DNA of 64,000 bases, taken from Zeus faber. Its lineage: Eukaryota; Chordata; Actinopteri; Zeiformes; Zeidae. A program made the position numbers and the translations under genes. The DNA lies in NCBI GenBank assembly GCA_960531495.1, contig OY482851.1:24905533-24969532 (forward strand). The letters are read 5' to 3'. Below, in pieces: positions 9,460 to 21,878 of this stretch (positions are counted from its first letter, which is position 1; each line of letters starts with the position of its first letter). Under the pieces are notes generated by a model, which saw only the letters and a program-made list of their open reading frames with translations, did no database searches and was not told where the DNA came from.

Positions 9460-11592
9460 CATGCGTGTGCAGTGGAGTGCATGTCTCTTTTTTCCTTGAG
9501 CATGCATGTGCTGTCTAGAATAGCTCTCAGTGTAAACAAACCACGGAGCGAGGCCAGTCCAGGCATGGAGGTTGTTTTGAACCGGGGTTGGGGGGTTGGG
9601 TGGGGTTGGGTGGGGGGGGTCCACCGTGGTTTTCTTCAGACAAATCCTCTCCTTCAGGCTCTCGGGACCACCCCATCTCGCAGATAGGTGGCCATTCTGC
9701 CCGTTTGCTTTTCGCACAATGGAGGCACCAACACTGGCCACTTGTTCGCCGTGCGCGCTCCCCTCCCCTCCCCTCCCTCCCCTCCTCTCCCCTCCCCTCC
9801 CCGGTCCACCCGTGCGTCTTTGACTTGGTGATGGACGACCCTGGCAGATTCTAAATATGCCATCCAGACCACGGGGTTCAATCCGCCACTGCACCTCACT
9901 TTACTGGAGCCTGACTGCATCTGGTTTTAATGTTTGGAGACGCCCTCGCCAGGCCTGCTCTGAGAATCAGCGTAGGCTTCCCTCCCTGACTCCCTTTCTA
10001 TCCAACAACAAACCTCCCCCCGCCCCACCCGCCCCCTCCCTTTCATCCCTTCCCCTCCCATCCCTGTCGCCCAGAGACGGATGGTCCGAGCCCCCAGCGC
10101 CTGACCGTTGTCTATGGCAGATCTGGCCAGCGGGTTGACGTCGCATGATGCTAGTGGTGGTAGTGGTGGTAGTGGTGGTGGTGGTGGTGGTGGTGGTGGC
10201 GGTGGAGGGGGGTTTTTTCTTTGGCGGACATGTTTGTGTTTTCGGTTTTCTTTCTAAACCCTAATGATCACCTGCGAGTCATCAGGGAAAAGTCAGCGCA
10301 GACGGCAAACTTGTTAGCGAGTGCCGCGTGACGCCGCCCCTCGGGGCTCCGCAGCTGTTAGCCTCGCATGCTAGCAGCTCATCCACGCTCAGCTGTTATC
10401 TGTGATTCACCTGCCCCGGCCGCTTCCTCTGACATTTTCGCTTCCTCTCAGCCGTGTTTGAACAGTCGGGGGTAAACAATGGAATGGCTATTGGTTTAAT
10501 GAGTAACAGACCCGCCGTCCATATCATCGACAGGCAGCGTCGAAAAACAGAGGAGTCTGGGGCTTTTTTCTGACTCGAGTAAACACAAAGTGATTCTTTC
10601 TAGGCATGAAATATTGTGGAAAAATCAACACAAAAGGCCATCGCCGGTGGACTGATCCACCGTTCTGATCAATGGCGTACACAGTGACCTGCTAGCCTGT
10701 GAATTGGTCGGACAGAGGACAGGGAACGAGATGGTTTTCCTTCTGGGGAGAGAAATGTGAAAGCGCACACGAAGACCATGTCCATCGGGCACCACCGCCC
10801 GCGCCACCACCACCTGCGCCACCACCATCGCAGCGGAGGAGCGGGAGAGTGGGGGGGGGGGGGGGGGGTGTGTTAGAAGGTCGCCCAGGGGCCGCAGGAC
10901 AAAAGATCAGAGCTGTTTGTGTTTCCTTGTATCCTTCATCTCCATTGAGCCGCATTCATCTCCGCAACGGAGAAAAGGAGCCGTGCCGCTTGAGGGAACA
11001 AAACCAGCTCCCTCCCCCCCGCCCCCGACCTGTTTGCCGGATGTGTTTGTGCAGGCCCTTGTTTGCCCGTGTGACAGCCACTCATAAAGCAGCTTAAGGG
11101 TTGGCGTGGGTGGGGAGGGAAAAAAAAACAAAAACACGTTTTTCAGAGAAATCAAGACATCCCGGGGGGTGGGGTGGGGTGGGGTGGGGGGATTAGAGGT
11201 GATATCGTGACCGTAAGATAATATTTACCCAAGCGTGATTCGTCCGAAGTGATTCCGTCGACGCCCCGGGGCAAAAGGACAAACAGCGCGACGTCCTCCT
11301 CCTCCTCCTCCTCCTCCGCAAGATTTACCCCTCATGGTCTAAAAGTCGATGCAGTCCCCCGCCCCGCATACATCCCATCGCAGGGTGATTTGCGCTCACT
11401 CCAGCGAGTTTACGACGGGTCTCGGGACGAACTGACAGCACCCTCTAGTCCTCTGGCACTGGGGTGAGGTTGGGTTTCCCAGGGTGCTTTGAGTTTGCCT
11501 ACTCGCCCGAGGGGGCCGTAATGACAAGCGCGGACCACCCATGTCCGCTTTGGCCTGGATGTTAGTGAAGGAATTCCCCAGTTTCAGTGTGC
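9460..11592. other. GC-rich intergenic stretch with purine/pyrimidine-biased runs
   Basis: No gene is supported. Notable pieces are a (CCCCT)-type pyrimidine tract (9759-9802), a (GGT)n tract (10152-10206), a G run (about 10852-10868), a (GGGGT)n tract (11164-11191) and a (CTC)n tract (about 11296-11318). The regions 10320-10460 and 10780-11060 are relatively GC- and CpG-rich and might be regulatory, but no defining motif is visible. Confidence 0.6.
10152..10206. repeat. (GGT)n microsatellite
   Basis: GGT units with early AGT interruptions; G-rich on the plus strand. Confidence 0.95.
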
Positions 11593-11594
11593 AT

Positions 11595-11702
<108 letters not shown>

Positions 11703-11755
11703 ATGCGCTGGCACGGGTGGTGTAAGTCTGTGTTCATCTATTCTTTCACCAGTTA

Positions 11756-12487
11756 AGCTCGGGGTGATTGGGCTTCACTTCGAAAGGTTGACGTGAAGAC
11801 TTAAACAGATTTTCTCGCCATAACCCACAATGAAACACATCCCGCGCTTTCTGCTCTCTCTTTCATTACGGAAAACAATGTTTTTCCGCAAACTGATGAA
11901 GGGGAAGAAAATTTAAATAACGAAACAAAACTGCACAGAGCGGCAGCCCTTTGACGAAACGTTGATTTCTTAGCAGCGATCCACAGCCTTGAATAGGAAT
12001 CCGCTGGAAACGTTTGCGTTGATCTGAGCAAGGTGAGTCTGACTCTCTCACACCCTTTTTTTTTCCACAGTTTCTCTCTGTCTATACTGTAACTGTCTCA
12101 CCCTCTCTTCTTCTCATGAGCCACATTCTTTCTTTCTGTCTCCCACCATTTTTAGACAGGCAGTCAGTCAGTTATTCACGCAACTGTTAAATCAGTCATT
12201 CTCTCGGTTACTTACTCACTCCCTCACTCATTTTAGTCACTTTCTTTCCCCCTCCACCCCTCCAATGCCTGGGATTGCCTCTTCAATGAAGTGCTGCCCC
12301 TTGAGCCCTCAGAGATGGACATCTTTCCACTGATTGACGCTTCCTTCCTCCCATCATGTCATGTGAAGTGGGGGCGGCCTTATTAGGAGACTTAATCTCG
12401 GAATTTGTCTCCGTATCTGTCCGCGGTTCCCAGGGCACGTCAAAGCTCATACTGCCCGTCTCTACCGGCAGAACACTAGCAGATCGC
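11756..12487. other. unique intergenic stretch
   Basis: Ordinary-complexity sequence with a (TCACTCA)-like pyrimidine-rich part near 12190-12240. No coding or motif evidence. Confidence 0.5.
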
Positions 12488-12532
12488 TAGAGAGAGAGTG
12501 AGAGAGAGAGAGGGAGCGAGAGAGAGAGAGAC
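12488..12532. repeat. (GA)n microsatellite
   Basis: GA units with a few interruptions. Confidence 0.95.
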
Positions 12533-12978
12533 AGTCAGGGCAGGCGCTTTAACACTGGCATGTCGAGCTGGAAGTGTCTGGAAGAAGAACTGGCTGCCAA
12601 GTAGCGACATGAAGGAAAGGCAAATTCCTGACATTTTTCCTATCATATATTTCCAGTGCGGGGAGCCAACGTCGAAAAACCTCAAAACAGATCAGACGTT
12701 CAGACCTCCAGCGCCCCGGCGCAGAACCTATCCCGCATCCATCCAAAACGCGGTTCATTTCCTTTACGGAAACACTTTGGGCTGCCCGCGAGTTCCGGCT
12801 TTCGCAAAATCGATCAGCTCCGACTCCAACCTCCAGGCGAGGTTCAGGCCGATCGGAGAGGGGTGAATCAGATGGGGTGCCGAGACTCATGCTAACTCAT
12901 GCCCCCTTCCCCCACTGCAGTCTGGACCAGGGCTTTAGTTAGGCCCTCAGGACACACTCTGTGCAGCAAGCCTGTCTG

Positions 12979-13094
<116 letters not shown>

Positions 13095-14241
13095 TGTACT
13101 GGTATCAAAGTGAGGACCCATGTTTCTGGTGCATTTCTAAACCAAAAAATTGTTGCCGGGAGATTCCTCGCTTAATTTGAGTTTTCACTCCTCTAATGGC
13201 CCCCGATGTTTTGATAGTCGACTCACATCCAGGCGCGAGAAATTACTCAATACACACAAGGCTTAATGGAGACGGTGCTTTAAGATCAAATGACAGAAAT
13301 GCCGAAATGGTGAGATACTGAGAAAGTGAAAGACTGTTAAATGATCCTGACTCTCCAAGTGGCCTCCTTCCAAAACAAGGATCTCCTTCCAAACCGGCCA
13401 AGAAGAGCAGCTTAACACCCTGTAACAGACAGAACAAAAACAAAAACATCTACATTAGATATAATAGAGTAGGGGACCAGCCGAGAGAAAGAATATGAGA
13501 GGGAGAATATTAACGATAACAGTTCTCAGATAGCTCAATAATAACTCTATCATCTAAAATTTCCAGTGCGTTTATGTTCCATATTTCTTTCTCGCTCTTG
13601 CATGCTTCCTCAGACACACACTTGCTGATTCTGGATGAGCCGCACCGTATGTAAGCGATATGTTGGGGAGCGTAACAGGGCTGAACTTTGCAGGAGGAAA
13701 GGCTGTGATCAGCTGAAATGTATCCAGTACTAAGTCAGGGTGGCTGCGACGCTTTGGGATTTTATTACCCTAAAAAAAAGTCTGCATATATGGTCCAAGC
13801 CTTGGACAGACTATAAATAGTTACATCAGATCTGGGGGAAATCGTATTGTCAAATTATAGTATTGGTGTTTTTAGCAGAGCCTAGCACCAGATGGTCAGA
13901 GTTTCGACAAAAGCGTCATTCCGATTCAGATTTGATCAGGTTTAGCGTCCTGCACTCAAAATCATCTCATGAGCCCTAGGCCTCATTTTGGAGTTTAAGA
14001 GCAAAGTGCCAGTGAAGTACTGCACCAGGGTCACTATGTGGAGAAGGGCAGGGCGCGAGGGGTTGACATTTCGGATCTTTCGCGCTCAATTTACATTTAC
14101 TGTTATGGGGATGCCACTCTCTTTGGCCAGGTGTCGCTGTATTTGCAGTCCCATGCACAATGTTTAAAAGCCTTATACTTAACCCAACAACAGCTGGCAT
14201 TGAACCATCTGGTCCCCCAACGACATATCTATTTGAGCCAA

Positions 14242-14330
14242 TGAGTCCTGCTTGGTCGTCTCCTCCAATCATTTGATTCAAGGAACAGGGCTTTGATGGA
14301 AAAAACAGAACTTCAACCTGTGACGGCAGC
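14242..14330. repeat. direct repeat, left copy
   Basis: Shares TCGTCTCCTCCAATCAT, AAGGAACAGG and ACCTGTGACGGCAGC in the same order with 14467-14549, 225 bp to the right. Confidence 0.8.
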
Positions 14331-14466
14331 CCCTTGACGCCAGCCTTGGTCTCCAGGCGCTTTTTAAACACAAGCTTTCGCAGGCTTTCACAAACTCACC
14401 TTGCATCGAACCCTCAAGCCCTCCAACACTGAAGTTGTCATTGAACTACTCATCTCTCTGAACAAC

Positions 14467-14549
14467 TGAGTCAGTCGTCTCCTCCAATCATCTTATTAAA
14501 GGAACAGGACTTGGGTAGAAAAATGACGACTTGAACCTGTGACGGCAGC
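14467..14549. repeat. direct repeat, right copy
   Basis: Second copy of the unit at 14242-14330. The flanks of the two copies do not match, so this is a dispersed pair rather than a simple tandem duplication. Confidence 0.8.
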
Positions 14550-15390
14550 ATCTGAACCATCACAGCTGGACGTAGCCATGCTTGCATCAGGGGAGGTAGA
14601 GAAGGGCCTCACATTGGTTCTGCCTTGGGCCTCCAAATCACTAAGACCGCCCCTGGTCATAGACAATTCAGGCAATTGTTCGTCATTACACAGGCGTGTT
14701 CCCAATCAATTTTGTCCGGTAGAAATGTGTATTTTTCCCGAATATTGCGAGAAGTTGACTGATCGTCCTCACTTTGAGCGCCTCGGTTGGGTGGGTCGAA
14801 TTTTATCAGGGCTGCCAATCGCCATAAAATCGGAGGTAATTGCACCAGCATTATAGGGCGATTCAGGGCGTAGGGGTTGTGTCAGTCGGTTAAAGGTGAA
14901 TGAAATCGTCTTTTAAATATTTCCCAGTTATTTTCAGCGCTTGTTAAATGATGCTACCATGTGCCAACTCCGCCCGTCTGCCGCTTCAAGTGAAAAAAAG
15001 TTGATTCCCCAATCTGTATGCACTCGTATAGTACAGTATACTGGTAATACAACAATATATGAGTTAGATGTAGAGTCCTGTCTAGACAAACGGCTGGAGT
15101 TGAGTTTATTAAAATCAGTGCAAGTTTTATGAAGTTTTTGTCTTTTCTTATTTGTTTTTTCCTCTTTCTGTTATTGTACATGGGACGGGAGCGTTCAAAC
15201 TTGAGCTTGAACTCACAGTTGGGTTTTGGCAGTGAGTCTGTTCAGCTGTGTGGGGGTCGGACGGAGGTCAGGTTTGAACCGCTGTCCCCCACCCCCCTAA
15301 GTTCATGTCCACGCTAGCTGACCCCGGACGACCCCCTTCCTCCCGGGCGGCTTTGACGGGCAGCGAACAGCAGCAGAGATTTCAGCTGCT

Positions 15391-15426
15391 TTCTCTCTCT
15401 CTCTCTCTCTCCCTTCCTCTCTCTCC

Positions 15427-15474
<48 letters not shown>

Positions 15475-15500
15475 CTCTCTCTCTCTCTCTCTCCTCTTCC
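15391..15500. repeat. (CT)n microsatellite
   Basis: Pyrimidine-only tract of CT units with CCCTT interruptions, about 110 bp; mirror-type symmetry could favour triplex DNA. Confidence 0.97.
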
Positions 15501-18500
15501 TTTTCTGGACCCTCTGTCTGAATAAACAATACGGGGGCGACGGTACAGGAGTGACCGAGGGAAACCAGTGGGGTTCTTTCCCAGTCGTACCTTCAAGGGT
15601 CATTTCCCACCGCTGGGGTAATATTTTCACACCGCTGTATCCATTACCCCCCCACCCCAAAAAAAAGTCAAGTCATAATAAGATTTGTGCGTTTGTGCGC
15701 TCGGAGGAGCCCAAAATATTGTGGCAAGTGCAGCGCCGCCTTCTGAGCCTGGATCTATTTGACTTGGAGAGGAGAGGGGATCTGGAAACTGCGCGTTCCA
15801 TTTTTTCGCGGAGCTTCAGTACCGCCTGCCAGCCGCTCCATTTCCACGATCCGCTTTCACAGGCCTCCATTATCCCTCACAAAGCCGAACACCGCAAAAG
15901 AAAAATGGGTCGAGGGCGTAGTGCATACAACAGCTCAAGTTTTATGTTCGACGGAATCGGGAATGACTTTTAAAACGCCGCCGTCTCCGTGCGCTCCCCT
16001 ACTGTAAGAGCTTTGCTTAATGAATTTAATTTGCAGGTCTTGGCGAGGGCCACGTTCATTTCTTTCTTCTCCTCTCCTTTCTTCTGCTTCTGCTGTTTGA
16101 CCAAATTAAAAAAGGGAGTTGTGTTTTATAGCTGCTGTGGGAGTCGGTGTTATTTTCTCAATGGGCACTCGGAGATGGATTTTTAACTGCATCTGTGATC
16201 TACGTCCCGGCTCGATCAAACTATATTTTCTCCCCCGTTGACTCACATTAATTGGGACAGCGATGAATCACGGCTGCTCAGTTCTGACTCAAAGATCGCC
16301 AGAACGCCAGTCGTTGCTAAAGGCTGTTGATTTGGGAGATAGGAGTTCTCGTGGTGCTGGGGAAGAGCCGAGTGGTTTTCTCAGTCAGCACATTCCCTCC
16401 CTAATGCCTCCTTATCTGTCCAGTCAGCATTTCAACCGGAGAAGAAGTTTTTATTTTTTTATTTTATGTGCAGATTTTTAAGGCCTCTGCGCTTCATCTG
16501 AAATCCGCTGGAGAAAGAAAGACATGAAATACGAGGGGGGAGACAAAAAATCTCTGGGAAGTGAATACCTTAACCCTCTGGAGTCCGTGATGTTGCATAT
16601 CCATCCTCCTACCTTTGATGTCCGTTTTAGGGTTTTACCGCGATCGCGGCCTCTTTAGATCACCTAACCGCCCGGAGACGGCTGAACAATCTCTTTTCTT
16701 ATCGTTGAGAATGTCTATTTTTTTACTTGAAAGACTATAAAAGTAAAACAATGTGTGGTGCCGCTCCCTCCACCACCATGCAATTTGTAGTTCTCGTGAA
16801 CATTTTTGTGGATGTTGGAAAGGATGTGGTGTCGTGGGATCTCCAACGGTGGTCCCTCCGTCATATACACACAGACCTTTTATAGAAACAAATTGAACCA
16901 AACAATGCGCACATTTTCTATTAGCCGGACATTTACGGTATATTTGACACCAGTTTCAACAGTGTTTTTCAATGCGCCGCAGAATCAGTAGCCTTGGTGC
17001 CCGATGGACTGCATGCCGAAATTATGTTCTGCCATTCTTTCTGGACTGCCACGAACCATTTCCTGTGATGCAGGTGCAGGATGACTCAATAGCAATGCAA
17101 GGTCCAGTCAGAGTGTGTCCGCCCCGCTCAGTGGTTTTCACACTGGCTTGCTGTGACTGACAAGGTTATGGTTCCCAAGAGATCAAATTGCTTCCACACA
17201 CCACAGACGCGGGGGAGCACGCTGAGTTTAATTGGCCCAAATTGTAAATTGGGGGGAAATGAAAATACGTGTAAATGCGTTCCAGCCTTTGCCCAACTGA
17301 AAATGCCCTGTCTGGGCTTTATTTTCCCAGTCCCGGCTCTTCACCGCATCTCTGCTATTCAAAGATATCCCACAGGTGTTTGCGTTTAAATTGGTACGTA
17401 TTTGCATCTCGCAGGGTCGACTGAGGTGGGCGCCTTTCCAGAGGAACGCTTCCTGCATTAAAAAAAAGACGCAGAGAGGGAGAACCGATGACTCCTGGGA
17501 ATGTTCTGTAAGGACACATTCCTGCTCCTCTGATACCTCAGCGCTCAGAGGCCATAAACACCTTGATTTACTATTGATGCTGCTGATGGATATATTTCAG
17601 GCCTTTACTCTTCCATTGGCAACTCAGTGAAACCTCCTCCTCAGGGAACGGTGGATTTCGGCAGTAGGCTCTCAGTCATACCCTGTCATTTATTTAGCAT
17701 CGGGCTGACAATGTGATAATTGATAAGGCCTCTAGTGGCGAGACCCCGCCCCACCCCACAAGGGACAGCTTGCCTATCTCCATTTTGGCAACAACAGAGA
17801 GAAACACAGGTCAGGGTCGATACATGACTGTTAATGCAGTTCCCTATGGGTTCCAAACAGGCTTCAAACTGGTCCTCACCACACCATTCTTAAGAATATA
17901 GTGGAATTTTCAAGTCAATAAAAGTCAATAAAGTGGAAATTCATAAGATTGTCTAAGTTTGTTAAATTAGAAAGTCCCAGAATTACATTTCTTTCCTCCC
18001 CATTCCATTGAATTCCAAATCTAAGCGAATGCTAATGTTACGTGTTGCTATTAGGAATTAGAAGCATTCGCGGCAACAAACTGGGACGGTGACGGTTCTC
18101 GTTGAACAACTCTGAAAACAGCCCAAGTCAAGGTCAAGTTCAACAAGGAGAAATAACAATCAATCTTGTGGCATCACACCGTGTACTCATGACTTTCTCT
18201 GCACCTGCTTGTTTTCCTCCTGAATTTAATGTCATGTAATCTGTGCAGCACAATAACATTTGGCCTTATATAACAGCGGGCAAGTTATCGCAGCAGAATT
18301 GAATGGTTGCTTCCCGCAAAGCGCACACACGTTGATAGCAATTATGTTTGTGTGTTTGTCTTTTTGTGAGTTATCGCATGTGTTATTGTCACAAACTTGC
18401 ATCTGTGTGTGTGTACGTGTGTGTGTGTGTATGGTGTGAGTGTGCGTACTTAAACATGCTCACACAGGCTCAAAGGGTGTGTATGCGCATTGGCAGGGTG

Positions 18501-18538
18501 GGTCTTTTAATGCCTTTGGTTGGTGCCAAAAACACGCA

Positions 18539-18541
<3 letters not shown>
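15501..18541. other. unique intergenic stretch
   Basis: About 3 kb of mostly non-repetitive sequence. I see no gene, transposon or RNA gene. The segments 15980-16270 and 17880-18050 are AT-moderate and of ordinary complexity, as conserved non-coding DNA would be, but conservation cannot be judged from one sequence. Confidence 0.5.

Positions 18542-18601
<60 letters not shown>
18542..18601. repeat. (CA)n microsatellite
   Basis: About 30 CA units. A degenerate TG tract lies 110-150 bp to the left (18400-18445). Confidence 0.98.
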
Positions 18602-18603
<2 letters not shown>

Positions 18604-19076
18604 GAGCTAATGTGTGCAGTGGCTGGCAGATAGGATTCAGACGATGACTCATCAGAGCAGCGTGACACCTGCAGGGTCCAGGCTGTCATTTGCCGTAGCA
18701 CCGCGCCCAGTTGTGCAAAAAACCCGGCAGTTCTGACGCAAAGGCTGCAAATCAGCCCTGTCACTCAAACCCCGCGGGGCCACGAGACACAGCGGCCACT
18801 GACTAAGTTGTGACGGAGGTTTTTTTTGTGGTGGCTACGCCAGAGATGCCTCACAATTCCATTCATTCATTCATTCATTTATTTCTGTCAGTTCCCCCAC
18901 TTGCAGGCTGTTTGGACCGACATGCTTCCTCCACATGTGCAGAAGTCCATCGATAGCATGTGGCTCCGCTTAATGGAGACGCATAAAAACAACAAGCAGG
19001 AAACATTTAAAAACCCCCGAGAGGTTTTGTTGCTCTCCAAGGGACCAAATTCAGTCTGAGGAGGGGACACTTTGGG

Positions 19077-19077
<1 letters not shown>

Positions 19078-19152
<75 letters not shown>

Positions 19153-19186
19153 GCAGACACCCCCCCCCCCCACACACACACACAAA
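19078..19186. repeat. (CA)n microsatellite interrupted by a C run
   Basis: CA units to 19150, then GCGCAGA, a C12-13 run, and more CA to 19186. Confidence 0.97.
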
Positions 19187-20197
19187 TACAGAGGTATTCC
19201 TGTAATTATTCCTGCTAGTTCTCCCTGATGTAATAATAAATGCCTGCATAAGGGTCCTGCACACCACCCATGGTTCTTTTCCAGCTCTGATGAGGTGGTG
19301 TGAACTGTAAGGCGGATGTGGAGAGGTTCGGAGCGTCAACTTCACTTTGAATTGTCATCATTTTTATAAAACTCTTCTTTCAGCTGAACAGCTTTCTTTT
19401 GTTTGACAGTTTTGCGTGTTTTGCAACATGCAACATAACAAACAGGGATGGACAAAAGTGCACCTAAATGTATTATGATACAAAATACTAAATGATGGAA
19501 ATTAACCCAAATGAATTATTCTTCAACTGTTTATTGTCTTTTTTTAATGGGATAAAACAAATGTAATTTCCAAACAAACTAGCAAAGGGACCAACTTATG
19601 TCCTTCCTTACTTACTACTTGGTGGCACCTCTTCAGGTTTTATAAATAATTTCTCAACATCAACCTCACATTTCCATCACAGCTCCACTTGCACCACCTT
19701 CTGCCTCGCCTGGCTGACAGCTACTGTAACAGCATGTGTAGTACTGGACATCCCCCACAACATGAGCATTTTGCACATATTCCTCAAAATATTTCATTGT
19801 CAAAGCAGCGCGCTGTTCCCTGACTAAACTGTGTTCCTCTGATGACGTGCCGACGCCACTAACCCCGCCCCTCTCTGGGAAACCATCCATGCATGTTAAA
19901 ACAAACGCCAGTATATATAATTAGAAAAAAAACATTCCTCCCCCTGGGTCTGGAAGTCAATAGCCTTTGCTTGAGACACTTAATAGAGCGGGTGGAGGTC
20001 GGGAGGTGGGGGCTTAGTGTGACTCCCTCCATGGTAAACAGTCATAAAGAGACCCAGGATTCAGTTACACAAACAAAAATAGCGGACTATTCATAGCGCT
20101 AATGAGAACTGCCAGAGACTAACAGGGACACCGTCAGGCCTTGAAATACACTGTCGCCACTCACCGACTGATGGCACGGCTCGCTGTACAAACTGGT

Positions 20198-20201
<4 letters not shown>
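19187..20201. other. intergenic stretch with possible hAT remnant
   Basis: The piece near 19440-19600 begins AGGGATGGACAAAAGT and contains GATACAAAATACTAAAT, reminiscent of the ends of fish hAT-like repeats. No inverted ends or target duplication can be shown. The rest has nothing recognisable. Confidence 0.35.

Positions 20202-20248
<47 letters not shown>
20202..20248. repeat. (TG)n microsatellite
   Basis: About 23 TG units. Confidence 0.97.
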
Positions 20249-20249
<1 letters not shown>

Positions 20250-21844
20250 GGGGGAGTGCGTGTGTGCTTGTGTTGGAAGGCGTCCAGTCAAGAACCAAAG
20301 GTACGATTGCCTTCATGCTTCCTTAATTCTCTCCACCTCTTCCCCCAATCCTCCTTTCTCTGACCAAGAGTTCCCTTCTTCTTCTTCTTTTCCCTCCCAT
20401 GTGCCAGCCTTGCCTTGTCATTGAGCACACCAAATATCACCGCTCCCTGTGTGGATGCCAAGATGGGTTCTCCAGCAAATTTGGACGATATAAACATTGC
20501 TCTTCTCGTACCTGGATCAGGGTTAGTGTCATATGCCCTCCTCCTGACAAAATGCTATTTTGAAAATAACACTCACCTCTACCCCCCTACCAATCACATG
20601 AAGGTAGAGGGTGTAGTTGTAGTAGTCACAAACTGAGTGTTTGTTTATTTGTTTGACACAGGATTCAACATCAGATCCTGGGTGCGATTGCATGTGTATT
20701 TCCTTTTTTTTCACTTGGCCTGAGACAGGAATGTCAGTCTTCCACTTTGAAAAGTCCCTGCAGATGGCCAGCAGGGCCTTTGAAGGACCCACTGTAATTA
20801 ACCTTTGGGGCAGAATAACAAACCAGCGCGCCGGGGCCACTGTGGTCCGGCTGCACCGCTTTGATGTGGTCGCCCTGTTTGCTCTGCCCCGCACGGGACC
20901 GGAGGTGAACTCACGCTGACATGTCCAGTGTTGCCCTGTAGGCTGGGCATGGGTTGGGGGGTGATTGGTGGGGTGGAGGAGGCACAGAACCCCTGTGGGA
21001 ATGCCCATGCCCCAATCAAACTAAAGTACTACTGTGGCACAACCAAATCTGTTGACTCAGTAGTTTGCGAGGCATCTTTGACGTCCACCTGAGAAAAGGA
21101 AATAAGTCGTGGCGCTCGTTGGTTTCTCCGGAATGTCCAGCTGATTATTAAGCGCCAGAAGGCAGCCATGTTGGACTCCAACAGGAGGTTGAGGCTGCAG
21201 GCTGCGTTGGCTCTGGAGTGCAGCACTGCGGTGGCTTTTAACTAGCTGGGGCTTAGTGGGGAGCGCCATCATTACCAGAGTGTGTTAAACACATGGCTGT
21301 TTCTCCTCTCATTAGACCTGCAGTGCGGCTTCCCACTCGGGAGCCCGGACAGAGCTGCGGAGCAAAGTGGGTCCCCCACCCTCCCATAGCTCTCAGATCT
21401 TTGTCAGTTCCATCGCCGCGCAGAATGAATACCGTGCAGAGACTAGGCTGGGGTTAATGGTGGGAGTGGAGTCAGACCAGTCAGACATTCCTGTTCCCAC
21501 AAAATCTCTATCGACTTCATATCTGGGTTTGGACTCCTGCAGGCTGTGTGTTGAGTGATATGCCGGCCTTTTTCTCTTCTGGTCTCCAAAGTAAATAAAG
21601 CTAATCATCCCATTATTTGCCCCCGGGGTTTTCCTTCTTTATAATTAGATAGACGTCTGATGTATAACTTGGCATTGTGCTACACTGATGTAATCTCGCT
21701 ACTGTATTTTCCTCTTCGTATTAGGTAAATTCTCATCTCACGTGACTTTGGAGTTAGCTGCCTGGTATCAAATGTCACACTTTGGAAGTGAGTTGTGGGT
21801 ATATTCACCCACTGATGAAGCTCCAGGGCTGAATTCTCACCACA

Positions 21845-21878
<34 letters not shown>

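Noticed and set aside
13976-14371. 131-residue minus-strand frame
   Set aside because: Overlaps the direct repeat and shows no recognisable family.
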